Shown one piece after another: positions 26,040 to 35,402 of a DNA stretch of 64,000 nt. Origin of the DNA: Variovorax sp. J2L1-78 (GTDB taxonomy: Bacteria; Pseudomonadota; Gammaproteobacteria; Burkholderiales; Burkholderiaceae_C); the NCBI RefSeq assembly GCF_030317205.1, contig NZ_JASZYB010000001.1, forward strand, positions 2,604,001 through 2,668,000, written 5' to 3'. Below the pieces are notes generated by a model. It was not told the DNA's origin. It made no database searches and saw only the letters and a program-made list of their open reading frames with translations. How positions within the stretch are numbered: the stretch's first letter is position 1; each line of letters begins with the position of its first letter. Made by a program: the position numbers and the translations under genes.

Positions 26040-28175
26040 TCAAAAAACGTAGGTCGCCCCCGCCCCCACCGTCCAGTTGCGGCCGGGGGCCGACTCGAAG
26101 TAGCGGGCGTTGCTTTCGTTGACGATGACCGAGCCGACGGTGCGGCGGTCGAACAGGTTGTCGACGCGGGCGAAGGCGTTCCATTCCCAGCCGGCCCAGC
26201 GCTGCACATAGCCCGCCTGCAAAGCGGCCACCACGTAGCCCGGCGCGCTCGCGGTGTTGGTGTCGTTGGCCGCGATGCGACTGAGCGCGCGCAGCTCGGC
26301 ACCGGCACGCCACCCGAGCGGCGGCGCGTAGCCGAAGGACGCGAAGAAGGACTGCTTCGCGATGCCGGGGATGCGGTTGTCCGGCGCCACCGCATTGCCG
26401 CCCGCGCAGGGTGCCGGCGAGCAGAAGCCGTCGCGGTAGCGCGCGTCGAGCCAGGTGTAGGCCAGTTGCGTGCGCCAGTGGTTGCGCGTCTCGTGCAGCC
26501 ACGACAGCTCGACGCCGTCGCGCTGCGTGCGGCCGGCATTCTGGAAAGTGGCGCGGCCGCCGCTGTTGGTGGCGGTCACGATCTCGTGGTCGGTGCGCGT
26601 CTGGAACACCGCGGCGGTGAACAGGCCGTCGGCCACGCGCGCCTTCGCGCCGATTTCCAGACTGCGATTCACTGAGGGTTGCAGCGCGAAATTGAGCCCG
26701 CCCACGTTGCCCGGCCGGTACGAGAGTTCGTTGAGCGTCGGCGTCTCGAAGCCGCGGCCGCCCGTCACATAAAGATTGAGGTCGCGCGTGGCCGCGAAGC
26801 GCAGCGCGGCCGCCGGCAGCAGCTGGCGGTAGCGCGCGTCGCCGCTGTCGTCCCCATTGATGCCGCGCTGGTAGCGGTCGTCCGAGTCGAAGCGCACCGT
26901 GCTCTGGCGCAGGCCGGCCTCGAGCGACCAGCGCTCGGCGATGTCCCAGCGCGCCTGCACATACGGGTCGACGTTGCCGACCTCGTTGCGCTCATCGCGG
27001 CGCAGCGCGCCCTGCACGCCCAGCTGCTGCGCCGCACCGGTGCCGATGAAGTTCTCGTAGCCGCGGCGCTGCTCGTGCAGCGAGTCGTAGGCCAGGCCGG
27101 TCGACAGTTCGAAGGGCCGGCCGGCCAGCGCGGTGCGCACCGTCCAGCGCGCGTCGAAGCCGGCGTAGCGGCGCTGCAGGTCGATCACGCCGCCGGCGCT
27201 CAAGGCACTCGCCTGCGCCGAGGGCGGGATCGACTGGAACTGCGTGGTCCGCCGGTCGCCGGCGTACAGCATCAGCCGCAGGTCCTGGTCGGCGTCGATG
27301 CGACGTTCGTAGAGCAGGCCGACCTGCGTCTGCTCGACCGTCTTGCGCGTGTCGTACTGCGTGGCGAGCGGCGCGGCGCGCGGGTCGGCCTCCAGCTGCG
27401 CCTGCGTGAGGCCCAGCGGGTCCTGCGCATCGATGCGCACGCTGTTGGCGATGAGCGTGAGCCGGCTGCCGTCGTCGAGCTGCACGCCGAGCTTGCCGTT
27501 GGCGATGTCGCGCGTGGCGGCGCTGTGGTCGCGATAACCGTCGGTGCGAAAGCGGCTCGCGCTCAGCACGTAGTCGATGCCGCCGCTCGCACCCGAAGCC
27601 TTCGCGCCGAGGCGCGTGCTACCGAAGCTGCCGCCCGCCACCGAGAAGCCGAGCCGCGGCGGTGCCTCGCCGTCTTCGGTGAAGACCTGGATCACGCCGC
27701 CCGACGAGTTGCCGTACAGCGCCGAGAACGGGCCGCGCAGCACCTCGACGCGGTCGGCCGAGCCAAGGTCGATGTTGGTGCTCTGGCCCTGCCCGTCGGG
27801 CAAGGTGGCGGGGATGCCGTCGACATACAGCCGCACGCCGCGCAGCCCGAAGGTCGAGCGCGCGCCGAAGCCGCGGACGGAGATCTGCAGGTCCTGCGCG
27901 TAGTTCTGGCGGTTCTGCACCTGCAGGCCCGGCACGCCACCGAGGCTTTCCGACAGGTTGACCTGTAGCTTGCCGTCGCGCAGCTGCTGTCGGTCGACCA
28001 GGTCGACCGAGCCCGGCAGGTCGAAGGGCACGGTGGCGCCGCGCGGCGTGGAGACGGTGACTGCACGCAGGCTGGGCGTGCCGCCGGCCGGCGGGTTCTC
28101 GATCGTGGGGGCAGCGTCCTGCGCATGCAGCGCAGCGGCGAACAAGGCCATGGCAGCGGCGGCGGTCTTTTTCAT
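26040..28175 (-). CDS. TonB-dependent receptor, YncD/PqqU-like
   Basis: A 711-residue receptor starting MKKTAAAAMALFAAALHAQ (cleavage near residue 19). The plug contains LSESLGGVPGLQVQNRQNYAQDLQISVRGFG (given here as its parts LSESLGGVPG and QNRQNYAQDLQISVRGFG), then LYVDGIPATLPDGQGQ and VEVLRGPFSALYGNSSGGVI. This wording is close to YncD, the E. coli receptor shown to take up pyrroloquinoline quinone. It converges on the preceding receptor with only 16 bases between. The start at 28175 is preferred over 28199. Ligand assignment is tentative. Confidence 0.85.
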   Translation of the reverse strand: MKKTAAAAMALFAAALHAQDAAPTIENPPAGGTPSLRAVTVSTPRGATVPFDLPGSVDLVDRQQLRDGKLQVNLSESLGGVPGLQVQNRQNYAQDLQISVRGFGARSTFGLRGVRLYVDGIPATLPDGQGQSTNIDLGSADRVEVLRGPFSALYGNSSGGVIQVFTEDGEAPPRLGFSVAGGSFGSTRLGAKASGASGGIDYVLSASRFRTDGYRDHSAATRDIANGKLGVQLDDGSRLTLIANSVRIDAQDPLGLTQAQLEADPRAAPLATQYDTRKTVEQTQVGLLYERRIDADQDLRLMLYAGDRRTTQFQSIPPSAQASALSAGGVIDLQRRYAGFDARWTVRTALAGRPFELSTGLAYDSLHEQRRGYENFIGTGAAQQLGVQGALRRDERNEVGNVDPYVQARWDIAERWSLEAGLRQSTVRFDSDDRYQRGINGDDSGDARYRQLLPAAALRFAATRDLNLYVTGGRGFETPTLNELSYRPGNVGGLNFALQPSVNRSLEIGAKARVADGLFTAAVFQTRTDHEIVTATNSGGRATFQNAGRTQRDGVELSWLHETRNHWRTQLAYTWLDARYRDGFCSPAPCAGGNAVAPDNRIPGIAKQSFFASFGYAPPLGWRAGAELRALSRIAANDTNTASAPGYVVAALQAGYVQRWAGWEWNAFARVDNLFDRRTVGSVIVNESNARYFESAPGRNWTVGAGATYVF

Positions 28176-28383
28176 GCGCCGATTCTGCAAGGCATCCATC
28201 GGCGCCCCTGTCAGGGACCACCCCGTCGTCGCGATGGATCAGCAGGCCGGCGTTTGCCCTTTCGACAAATCAGCTGTGCGTGGGCCGCACATCGGAAAGC
28301 ACCGCGCCACCGCAATACTGGCGCCCTTCAAGTGCAGATCGACCGATGCACCCGTCCCGTCCACGCGTTCAAGCCTTTAGAAA

Positions 28384-30045
28384 ATGACCGAGAAATCCCT
28401 GCGAAACGGCGGCCAGATCCTGGTGGAGGCGCTGCTGCGCAACGCCGTTGACACCGTGTACTGCGTCCCCGGCGAAAGCTACCTGCCGGTGCTCGATGCG
28501 CTGCAGGGCCGCACCGACATCCGCACCATCGTCACGCGGCACGAAGGTGCCGCCTCGAACATGGCCGACGCCCACGGCAAGCTCTCCGGCCGACCGGGCA
28601 TCGCCTTCGTCACGCGCGGGCCGGGGGCCACGCACGCGGCCAACGGCGTGCACACGGCCCGGCAGGACTCCACGCCGATGATCCTGTTCGTCGGCCAGGT
28701 GGCGACGAACACGATGGAGCGCGAGGGCTTCCAGGAGGTGGACTACCGGCGCGTCTTCGGCGGTCTGGCCAAGTGGGCGACCGAGATCGATTCGATCGAG
28801 CGCATCCCCGAAGTCGTCAGCCATGCCTTCGCCTGCGCCATGTCCGGCCGCAAGGGGCCGGTGGTGGTGGCGCTGCCCGAGGACGTGCTGTTCGGCCTGG
28901 CCGATGTGGCCGATGCGCCGCCCGTGCGCGTCTCGGAAGCGGCGCCCGACGACGGCGCCCTGCCCGAACTCGCGCAGATGCTGCAGGCCGCGCGCCACCC
29001 GCTCGTGATCGTCGGGGGCACCGGCTGGACCGAGGCCGCGCAGCAAGACCTCCAGACCTTCGTCACGCGCTTCAACCTGCCGGTGGCGGCCTCGTTCCGC
29101 CGCCAGGACGTGCTCGACAACCGCGACCCGCACTACGTCGGCCAGCTGGGCCTGGGCGTGTCGCCGGCGCTGAGCGAGGGTCTGCGCCAGTCGGACCTGC
29201 TGCTCGTCATCGGCAGCCGGCTGTCGGAAGTGACGTCCGGCGGCTACGAGCTCATCGCCAGCCCGCGGCCGGTGCAGCGCCTGGTCCATGTGCACGCCGA
29301 CCCGATGGAGCTGGGCCGCGTCTACCAGGCCGACCTGCCGATCAACGCCGCGGTGACGCCGATGGCGCGGCGGCTCGCTGCGCTGCCCGCGCCCTCGGGT
29401 TGCGAATGGACCCGCTGGACCGAAGACGCCCGCGCCGCCTATGTTCGCCACAGCACGCCGGTGGGTCGCGCGGAAGGCCAGCAGGGCGTCGAGATGTCGG
29501 GCGTGGTGGCCCACCTCAACCAGGTGCTGCCCGACGACGCGATCATCACCAACGGCGCGGGCAACTACACCGTCTGGGTGCACCGCTTCTACAAGTACCG
29601 CACGCTCGGCACCGAACTGGCGCCCACCAACGGCGCCATGGGCTACGGCCTGCCCGCGGCGGTGGCGGCGAAGCTCGCGCATCCGGCGCGCACCGTGGTC
29701 TGCTTCGCGGGCGACGGCTGCTTCATGATGTACCCGCAGGAGCTGGCGACGGCCATGCAGTTCGGCGCGGCGGTGATCGTGCTGGTCGTCAACAACGGCA
29801 TGCTCGGCACGATCCGCATGCACCAGGAACGCGAGTACCCCGGCCGGGTGTCGGGCACGAACCTGCTGAACCCGGACTTCGTGACTTTCGCGCAGGCCTT
29901 CGGTGCGCATGCGGAACGCGTGGAGAACGATGCCGACTTTCCGGCCGCGTTCGAACGCGCACGCGCATCGGGCAAGGCGGCCGTGATCGAGCTGTGCACC
30001 GATCCGCTGCAGATCGGCCCGCAGTCGCGCCTGGCGAAGCGCTGA
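28384..30045 (+). CDS. Thiamine-diphosphate-dependent enzyme, acetolactate-synthase-like
   Basis: A 553-residue three-domain ThDP enzyme. The catalytic Glu is E54 in RHEGAASNMADAHGKLSG, RGPGATHAANGVHTARQDSTP follows, and the ThDP/Mg motif is GDG (443-445) in FAGDGCFMMYPQELATAMQF and ending near VVNNGMLGTIRMHQE. No ilvN-type small subunit lies next to it, so a catabolic decarboxylase or oxalyl/benzoylformate-like role is as possible as acetolactate formation. It diverges from the YncD-like receptor and converges on a LysR gene one base away. Confidence 0.88.
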   Translation: MTEKSLRNGGQILVEALLRNAVDTVYCVPGESYLPVLDALQGRTDIRTIVTRHEGAASNMADAHGKLSGRPGIAFVTRGPGATHAANGVHTARQDSTPMILFVGQVATNTMEREGFQEVDYRRVFGGLAKWATEIDSIERIPEVVSHAFACAMSGRKGPVVVALPEDVLFGLADVADAPPVRVSEAAPDDGALPELAQMLQAARHPLVIVGGTGWTEAAQQDLQTFVTRFNLPVAASFRRQDVLDNRDPHYVGQLGLGVSPALSEGLRQSDLLLVIGSRLSEVTSGGYELIASPRPVQRLVHVHADPMELGRVYQADLPINAAVTPMARRLAALPAPSGCEWTRWTEDARAAYVRHSTPVGRAEGQQGVEMSGVVAHLNQVLPDDAIITNGAGNYTVWVHRFYKYRTLGTELAPTNGAMGYGLPAAVAAKLAHPARTVVCFAGDGCFMMYPQELATAMQFGAAVIVLVVNNGMLGTIRMHQEREYPGRVSGTNLLNPDFVTFAQAFGAHAERVENDADFPAAFERARASGKAAVIELCTDPLQIGPQSRLAKR

Positions 30046-30046
30046 C

Positions 30047-30997
30047 TCAGGCCGGCGGCGGATGCTCGCGGGGTGCGACCCGCGCGCCGGGCCAGGTCTG
30101 CGCGTGCACCAGCTGTGTGGCCACCGCGCGGATCAGTTCGTTGAGCACCCACAGGTCGGCCGTGGCCGTGCGGGTCTTGCCGAGCACCAGCGCGATGCAG
30201 CGCTCGGCGTCCTCGCCGTCGAGCGGAAAGGCGCGCAGCCGGCCCGCGGCGATCTCGGCTTCGGCCGCCGCCAGCGGGAGCACCGTGCAGCCGCAGTTCT
30301 TCGCGACCAGGTCGAGCGTGATGGCGATGGAGCTGTCGCTCTCCAGCACGATCTGCGGCGTGAAGCCACGCCGCGCGGCCATGGCCTGCACCAGCACCCG
30401 CAAGCCGTGGTGCGTGCTGGGCAGCACGAGGGGAATGTCGGCCAGCCCCCGAGCGCGCAGCTGCTCGGCCGTCACCTCGCTGTCGGCCGGCGTGAGCAGA
30501 CACAGCTGTTCGAACAGCAAGGGCTCGTAGGCGAGGCTACCCGGGTAGGCCGGCTTGTAGAGGATGGCGATGTCGATGTCACCCGCCTGCAGCTCGGCCA
30601 ATATCTGGCTCGCCAGGCCTTCGGTGAAATGGATCTGCGTGTCGGGGTAGCGCCCGCGGATGGCATGGAAGAGCGCGCCGAACAGCACCTTGGCAATGGT
30701 CGGCTGGGCGGCGATGCGAACGCGCGCCGGGCCTTGGCGGCTCAGGGTACTCAGCGCCGCGCGCGCCGAGGCGATCACCGCGCCGACCTGCCGTGCGTGG
30801 TCGATCAGCACCTCGCCCTGCGGCGTGAGCACGACGCCGCGCCCGCTGCGGCTGAACAGGCGCGCATTGAGCGATTGCTCCAACTGCGTGATGCGCCGGC
30901 TGATGGTCGATGCGTCGCAGCCCGCCCTCATCGCGGCGGCGGAAATGCTGCCGGCGTCGGCAACGAGGGCGAAGAAGTCGAGATCGTCGGAGTTCAT
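30047..30997 (-). CDS. LysR-family transcriptional regulator
   Basis: A 316-residue LTTR: HTH at residues 3-50 (LDFFALVADAGSISAAAMRAGCDASTISRRITQLEQSLNARLF), effector domain from about 90. The ATG at 30997 is chosen because the HTH then starts at residue 3; the frame stays open upstream without family likeness. It ends one base from the ThDP enzyme gene, tail to tail, so it may regulate that gene in trans, but it has no divergent partner that would show the target. Confidence 0.9.
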   Translation of the reverse strand: MNSDDLDFFALVADAGSISAAAMRAGCDASTISRRITQLEQSLNARLFSRSGRGVVLTPQGEVLIDHARQVGAVIASARAALSTLSRQGPARVRIAAQPTIAKVLFGALFHAIRGRYPDTQIHFTEGLASQILAELQAGDIDIAILYKPAYPGSLAYEPLLFEQLCLLTPADSEVTAEQLRARGLADIPLVLPSTHHGLRVLVQAMAARRGFTPQIVLESDSSIAITLDLVAKNCGCTVLPLAAAEAEIAAGRLRAFPLDGEDAERCIALVLGKTRTATADLWVLNELIRAVATQLVHAQTWPGARVAPREHPPPA

Positions 30998-31077
30998 GGG
31001 CGGCGCGCGGCGGGCCCGCGGATCCGGGCATCCTACAGCGCCGCTCCAGCGAAGATCGGTCCCCCGCCGCCCCGTGC

Positions 31078-33624
31078 TCAGAACTTGTAGTTCAGCGTCA
31101 GCAGCGCGTTGCGCGGATCGCCGTACACGCCGGTGCCATAGGAACCCAGGCCCGGCATGTAGGTCTTGTCGAACACGTTGTTGATGTTCAGCGAGACGCT
31201 CAGGTGGCGGTCGAATTCGTAGCGCGCCATGAGGCCGACCAGTGCGTAGGCCGCCTGCGTGGCGCGCCACTGGTTCGCGTCGGAGGTCTGGTAGTAGGTT
31301 TCACTCTGCCACGACAGCGAGCCGCCGACCACCAGCTGGCTCCATGCGCCCGGCAGGCGGTAGCTGGTGTTGAGCTTGAACAGGTGCTTGGGCTGGTTGG
31401 TGTTGACCGCGCTCAGGATCACGTTCGGCTGTTGCGGCTTCTTCGACGTGCTGTAGGTGTAGCCCGCGGCCAAGTTCCACGACGGCGTGATCTGGCCGGC
31501 CATCTCGAGCTCCATGCCCTTGCTGGTGATGCCGTCGACCGCGGTGTAGATCTCGTCGCCGGTGGCGGGGTTGACGCCCACGTACTGCGCCGAGTTGTCC
31601 TGCTTGATGTGGAACAGCGCCAGGCTGGTGTTGAGCCGCTTCTCGAGGAACTCGCCCTTCACGCCAACCTCGGAGCTCTTGCCGGTGAGCGGCGCGATGG
31701 CCCGGTCGCTCGCGTCCTTGTAGTAGGTCTGCGGCTTGAAGATGTCGGTGTGGCTCGCGTACACCGACCAGGTGCGGTCGAGGTCGTAGACGACGCCGGC
31801 GTAAGGCACGACCTTGGCGTTGATGTCGAGTTCGTCGCTCAGCGTAGTCACGCCGGCCAGGCTGGTGCTCTCATCGCGCAGGTCGTACCAGCTCGCGCGC
31901 GCACCGAGGATGACGGACAGCGCGTCGGTGGGCCGCAGCCGCACCGCCGCCGACAAACCCTTCTCGCGCGTGGTGATATCGCGGTCGCTGCGCTTCTGCG
32001 ACGCGGGCTGCGCGATGTTTCCGTCCCACGCGAAGTAGTTGGGGATGGCCGTGTAGGTCGAGCTGTGCAGCTGCGCCTCCTGGTGCTGGCGCGAGTAGCC
32101 GGCACCCAGCATCAGTTCGTGGGTGCGGCCGCCGAGGGTGAACGGACCGGTCAGCGCGATGTTGAGCGCGTCGGTCTTCGACTGCGTCGGCAGCGCGCCC
32201 GACAGCATGCGGATGCCGGCGCCCGTGGCGCGGTTCACGCTGCCGTTGTAGGCCGAGCCGTAGAACACGTCCTTCGACTGGTCGAGGTGGCTGGCCGCCA
32301 CGTCAAGCTTCCAGCCGCCGCCGAACTCGTGCTTGAGGCTGGCGAAGGTGTTGGTGCTGTCGTTGTCCCAGTACGACCAGCGCGCCGCGGGATTGAGCGA
32401 ACGCCGGAAGTTCGTCCGCGTGCCGTCGCTGTAGAAGAGCGGGAGGTGGCCGAAGGTGGCGCCGTCGGCGCGCGTCTCCATGTGGTCCACGCCCACCGTC
32501 AGCAGCGTGCTCGGCGTCAGGTCGGCTTCGACGACGGCGTAGAGGTTGCGCGTGTCGCGGCTGTAGTCGTCGACGTAGGAGTTCGCGTTCTGCGCCGCGG
32601 CGACGATGCGCCCACGCACGCTGCCGCTCGCGTTGAGCGGACCGGAGAAGTCGGCGGTGGTGCGCAGGCGGTCCCACGAGCCCGCGCCGAGCGACAGGTT
32701 GCTGGCGAACTCTGCCGTCGGCTTCTTGCGCACCAGATTGATCGTCGCCGAGGGGTAGCCCGCGCCGGTCAGGAGGCCCGTGGCCCCCTTGACGATCTCG
32801 ATGCGGTCGTAGATCACGCTGTCGCCGATGGCGGCGGTGTACTGGTTCGACGTGTCGAGCGTGCTGGGCACGCCGTCGAACTGCAGGTTCTCGATCGCGA
32901 AGCCGCGCGCGTAGAAGGTCGCGCGCTCGCTGTCGTTGCGCCCCACGGTCACGCCCGGTGTCTTCTCGAGGATCTCGGGCACGCTGACCAGCGCCTGGTC
33001 GTCCATCTGCTGGCGCGTGATGACGCTGACCGATTGCGGCGTCTCGCGCGGCGACAACCCCAAGCGGGTCGCGGTGCTGGTCGAGCGCACGGTGTAGGCG
33101 CCGGTGCCTTCCGACGGGCCCTCGGCCGCGGCCGTGACCCGCACTTCGTCGAGGGTGTTCGTCGCGGACCCCGACGCTGCCGATGGCGCGCCCGACGGCA
33201 GCGGCTGCAGCGCGTAGCCGCCACCCGCCGCACGCACCGCGCCGAGGCCGGTGCCGGCGAGCGCCTGCGACAGCGCGTCCGCGACCGTATGGGTGCCGCG
33301 CACGCCGCGGCTGCTCACGCCGTCGGCGACCGTCGAGCCGAAGGTGATCAGCACGCCGGTCTCGCGGCCCAGGCGGTTGAGCACGCCTTCGAGCGGCCCG
33401 GCGGGGATGTCGAAGCTGCGGGCTTCCTGGCTGCTTGCTGGGGCCGGCTGCGCGAAGGCGCTGCTCGGCGCGACGGCGCCGGCCACCAGCCACACGGCCA
33501 CGGCACCGAGGCAGGCGCTTCGCGATGCGTGTGCCAGTGCATGCAGGCGCGGCCTACCGTTGGCGAGCGGGGGAATCGAGTTCAGGGCTGAAACGGATGC
33601 GAGCCGGCCGGTGTGCTGGAACAT
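31078..33624 (-). CDS. TonB-dependent siderophore receptor with N-terminal STN signalling domain
   Basis: An 848-residue receptor. The signal peptide is long and ends near SSAFA-QPAP (residue 58). The STN domain spans about 68-120 (FDIPAGPLEGVLNRLGRETGV and GLGAVRAAGGGYALQPL), the plug about 165-285 (SPRETPQSVSVITRQQMDDQ, VKGATGLLTGAGYPSATINLVRKKP), and the barrel ends LTLNYKF. The STN domain passes the signal of bound ferric siderophore to FecR. The FecR and FecI genes lie just upstream on the same strand (114-base gap). FhuE/FoxA/FpvA-like overall; ligand unknown. Confidence 0.93.
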   Translation of the reverse strand: MFQHTGRLASVSALNSIPPLANGRPRLHALAHASRSACLGAVAVWLVAGAVAPSSAFAQPAPASSQEARSFDIPAGPLEGVLNRLGRETGVLITFGSTVADGVSSRGVRGTHTVADALSQALAGTGLGAVRAAGGGYALQPLPSGAPSAASGSATNTLDEVRVTAAAEGPSEGTGAYTVRSTSTATRLGLSPRETPQSVSVITRQQMDDQALVSVPEILEKTPGVTVGRNDSERATFYARGFAIENLQFDGVPSTLDTSNQYTAAIGDSVIYDRIEIVKGATGLLTGAGYPSATINLVRKKPTAEFASNLSLGAGSWDRLRTTADFSGPLNASGSVRGRIVAAAQNANSYVDDYSRDTRNLYAVVEADLTPSTLLTVGVDHMETRADGATFGHLPLFYSDGTRTNFRRSLNPAARWSYWDNDSTNTFASLKHEFGGGWKLDVAASHLDQSKDVFYGSAYNGSVNRATGAGIRMLSGALPTQSKTDALNIALTGPFTLGGRTHELMLGAGYSRQHQEAQLHSSTYTAIPNYFAWDGNIAQPASQKRSDRDITTREKGLSAAVRLRPTDALSVILGARASWYDLRDESTSLAGVTTLSDELDINAKVVPYAGVVYDLDRTWSVYASHTDIFKPQTYYKDASDRAIAPLTGKSSEVGVKGEFLEKRLNTSLALFHIKQDNSAQYVGVNPATGDEIYTAVDGITSKGMELEMAGQITPSWNLAAGYTYSTSKKPQQPNVILSAVNTNQPKHLFKLNTSYRLPGAWSQLVVGGSLSWQSETYYQTSDANQWRATQAAYALVGLMARYEFDRHLSVSLNINNVFDKTYMPGLGSYGTGVYGDPRNALLTLNYKF

Positions 33625-33738
33625 GGAAATGCCTTCGACGATGGGAGATTTGCGGGAAGAGATCGGGCGCCGTTAGCGTGCCTTCCCTTCCTTGACCGTC
33701 GACCCCGCCGAATCAGCTCACTTATTTTTCTTCGCCGT

Positions 33739-34743
33739 TCACATGCGACCTCGGCGCGGCCGCACGCTCACCCAATAACGCGTGATCGTGTGCACCTCGA
33801 CTGGCAACGCCGATGTCAACGCCGCCAGCACGCGATCGGTGTCGGCCAGCGGGTAGGCGCCAGAGACCTGCAGGCCGGCGATGGCCGGGTCGCAGCCCAG
33901 GCGCCCCGGGCGATGGCGGCCGAGTTCGGCGAGGAAGTCGTCGAGCCGCATGTGCGATGCCACCAGCATGCCGTCGGCCCAGGCGCTCGCGTCACGGTCG
34001 AGGGCCGTCGGCGCCATCGCCTGGGTGCGCGAGAAGCGGCCCGACTCGCCCGCCTGCAGCGTGCGCGCCTGCTGTGGCGCATCGCGCGGCGTAAGTTCGA
34101 CGGCGCCCTGAAGCACGCCGACCTCGACCTGCGCATCGTCGCGCTGGCGCACGGTGAAGCGCGTGCCGATCGCCCGCGCCGAACCTTCCTCGGTCTCGAC
34201 CAGGAAGGGCCGGTGCAGCGTATCGGGGGCGGTCTGCACCAGGATTTCGCCGCGCACCAGCTGGAGCACGCGGCGCTCGGCGTCGAAGCGCAGGTTGATG
34301 GCGCTGCCGCTGTTGAGCGTGACCCGCCCGCCGTCGGGCAGCGTCAGCGGGATGCGTTCGCCGACGGCCGCCACATGGTCGGCCGTGAACGATCGCCACG
34401 GCGTCGTCTGGCGCGCGAGCATCGCGCTGCCGCCGCCGACCACCAGCACCGAAAGAAGCTGCATTGCGCGGCGCCGCCGCATGGACTGCGGGGCCGCATG
34501 CAAGGCGGCGCGGGCCAGCGGCGACGGGATCTCCGCGAGGCGGCCCCCGACGGCTTCGATGCGCTGCCATGCGGCTTCGTGCGCCGGGTCGGCAGCGCGC
34601 CATTGCGCCCACTGCGTGCGTTGCGCGGTGCTGAGATCGCTCGATCGCAGCGCCACCCACCACCGAACAGCTTGACGCGCGATGGCCGGCGCGACCTTGT
34701 CGGCGCCATCCGGTCCATCGCCGCACAGGGGAGACGTCGTCAT
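33739..34743 (-). CDS. fecR: FecR-family anti-sigma/sigma-regulator protein
   Basis: A 334-residue inner-membrane signal relay. A cytoplasmic sigma-binding part (residues 1-90, with WWVALRSSDLSTAQRTQWAQWRAADPAHEAAW, quoted in two overlapping family blocks) is followed by one TM helix at about 94-110 (MQLLSVLVVGGGSAMLA). The periplasmic FecR domain follows, RIPLTLPDGGRVTLNSGSAINL through RAIGTRFTVRQ. The ATG overlaps the sigma-factor stop by 4 bases. It should receive the signal from the STN domain of the downstream receptor and release or activate FecI. Confidence 0.92.
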   Translation of the reverse strand: MTTSPLCGDGPDGADKVAPAIARQAVRWWVALRSSDLSTAQRTQWAQWRAADPAHEAAWQRIEAVGGRLAEIPSPLARAALHAAPQSMRRRRAMQLLSVLVVGGGSAMLARQTTPWRSFTADHVAAVGERIPLTLPDGGRVTLNSGSAINLRFDAERRVLQLVRGEILVQTAPDTLHRPFLVETEEGSARAIGTRFTVRQRDDAQVEVGVLQGAVELTPRDAPQQARTLQAGESGRFSRTQAMAPTALDRDASAWADGMLVASHMRLDDFLAELGRHRPGRLGCDPAIAGLQVSGAYPLADTDRVLAALTSALPVEVHTITRYWVSVRPRRGRM

Positions 34744-35243
34744 TCGGGGAAGAAGCAACGCATCGCCGCCTTCGCGAGATGGCGCTTGACCGTCGACACG
34801 GAGATGCCCAGTTCCGCGGCGATCTCGCCCTGACCCAGCCCCTCGAGTTGCGCGAGGAGGAAGGCTTGCTTGGCGAGCACCGGCAATCCGTTCAGGCGCC
34901 GATCGATCTCGACCAGCGTCTCCAGGACCATGAGCCGCATTTCCGGCGGCGGTGCCACGGGCTCCGGCATCAGCGCCAGCGCGTCGAGGTAGGCCTGCTC
35001 GATGGCGCGTCGACGGACGTGGTTGATCAACAGGTTGCGGGCGACCGTCGTCAGATACGCGCGAGGCTCGGCGAGGTTGTCGACACCCGGCGCGCGCAGC
35101 ACCCGCAGGAAGGTGTCCTGGGCCAGGTCGGCCGCGTCGAAGGCGTTGCCCAGCTTCTTGCGCAGCCAAGCCTGCAGCCAGCCGTGATGGTGGACGTAGA
35201 GCGCGCCGAGCTGTTCGTGCGGAAGGAAGTCGGCGCTGGACAT
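34740..35243 (-). CDS. fecI: FecI-family ECF sigma factor
   Basis: A 167-residue iron-starvation sigma factor. Region 2 is seen in ALYVHHHGWLQAWLRKKLGN through DAADLAQDTFLRVLRA, then PRAYLTTVARNLLINHVRR. Region 4 ends with GLGQGEIAAELGISVSTVKRHLAKA. The ATG at 35243 is chosen because it places region 2 at residue 10; the frame reaches 35342 through the operator. It is coupled to fecR and should transcribe the receptor gene at 31078-33624. A Fur-like repeat lies upstream. Confidence 0.92.
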   Translation of the reverse strand: MSSADFLPHEQLGALYVHHHGWLQAWLRKKLGNAFDAADLAQDTFLRVLRAPGVDNLAEPRAYLTTVARNLLINHVRRRAIEQAYLDALALMPEPVAPPPEMRLMVLETLVEIDRRLNGLPVLAKQAFLLAQLEGLGQGEIAAELGISVSTVKRHLAKAAMRCFFPE

Positions 35244-35295
35244 GGTCGCTCGGGCGGTCAAGGGACGAGGACGCCACTTGCTGCGCCCATGAAAA

Positions 35296-35321
35296 AAGTC
35301 GCATTCTATCGAATGCGACTT
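35296..35321. promoter_or_regulatory. Long inverted repeat upstream of fecI, Fur-type operator
   Basis: Perfect 11-base arms AAGTCGCATTC and GAATGCGACTT around TATC. Continuing to 35332, the minus strand reads TTGAGAATAAGTCGCATTC, close to the Fur pattern nGAGAATnnTTCGCAT. It sits 53 bases before the fecI start in an AT-rich patch. The overlap of two Fur-like readings suggests a double Fur dimer site. Binding is inferred. Confidence 0.6.
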
Positions 35322-35402
35322 ATTCTCAATTACGGCAGCCACCCAGCGACGGGTGATCTGCCCTTCCCGTCCCGGACACGTGGCCGCCGAAGCGGCCCTC
35401 GA

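Noticed and set aside
32303..33493. 396-residue minus-strand ORF overlapping the STN receptor
   Set aside because: Arg/Gly-rich shadow of the receptor gene in another frame, as expected in high-GC DNA.
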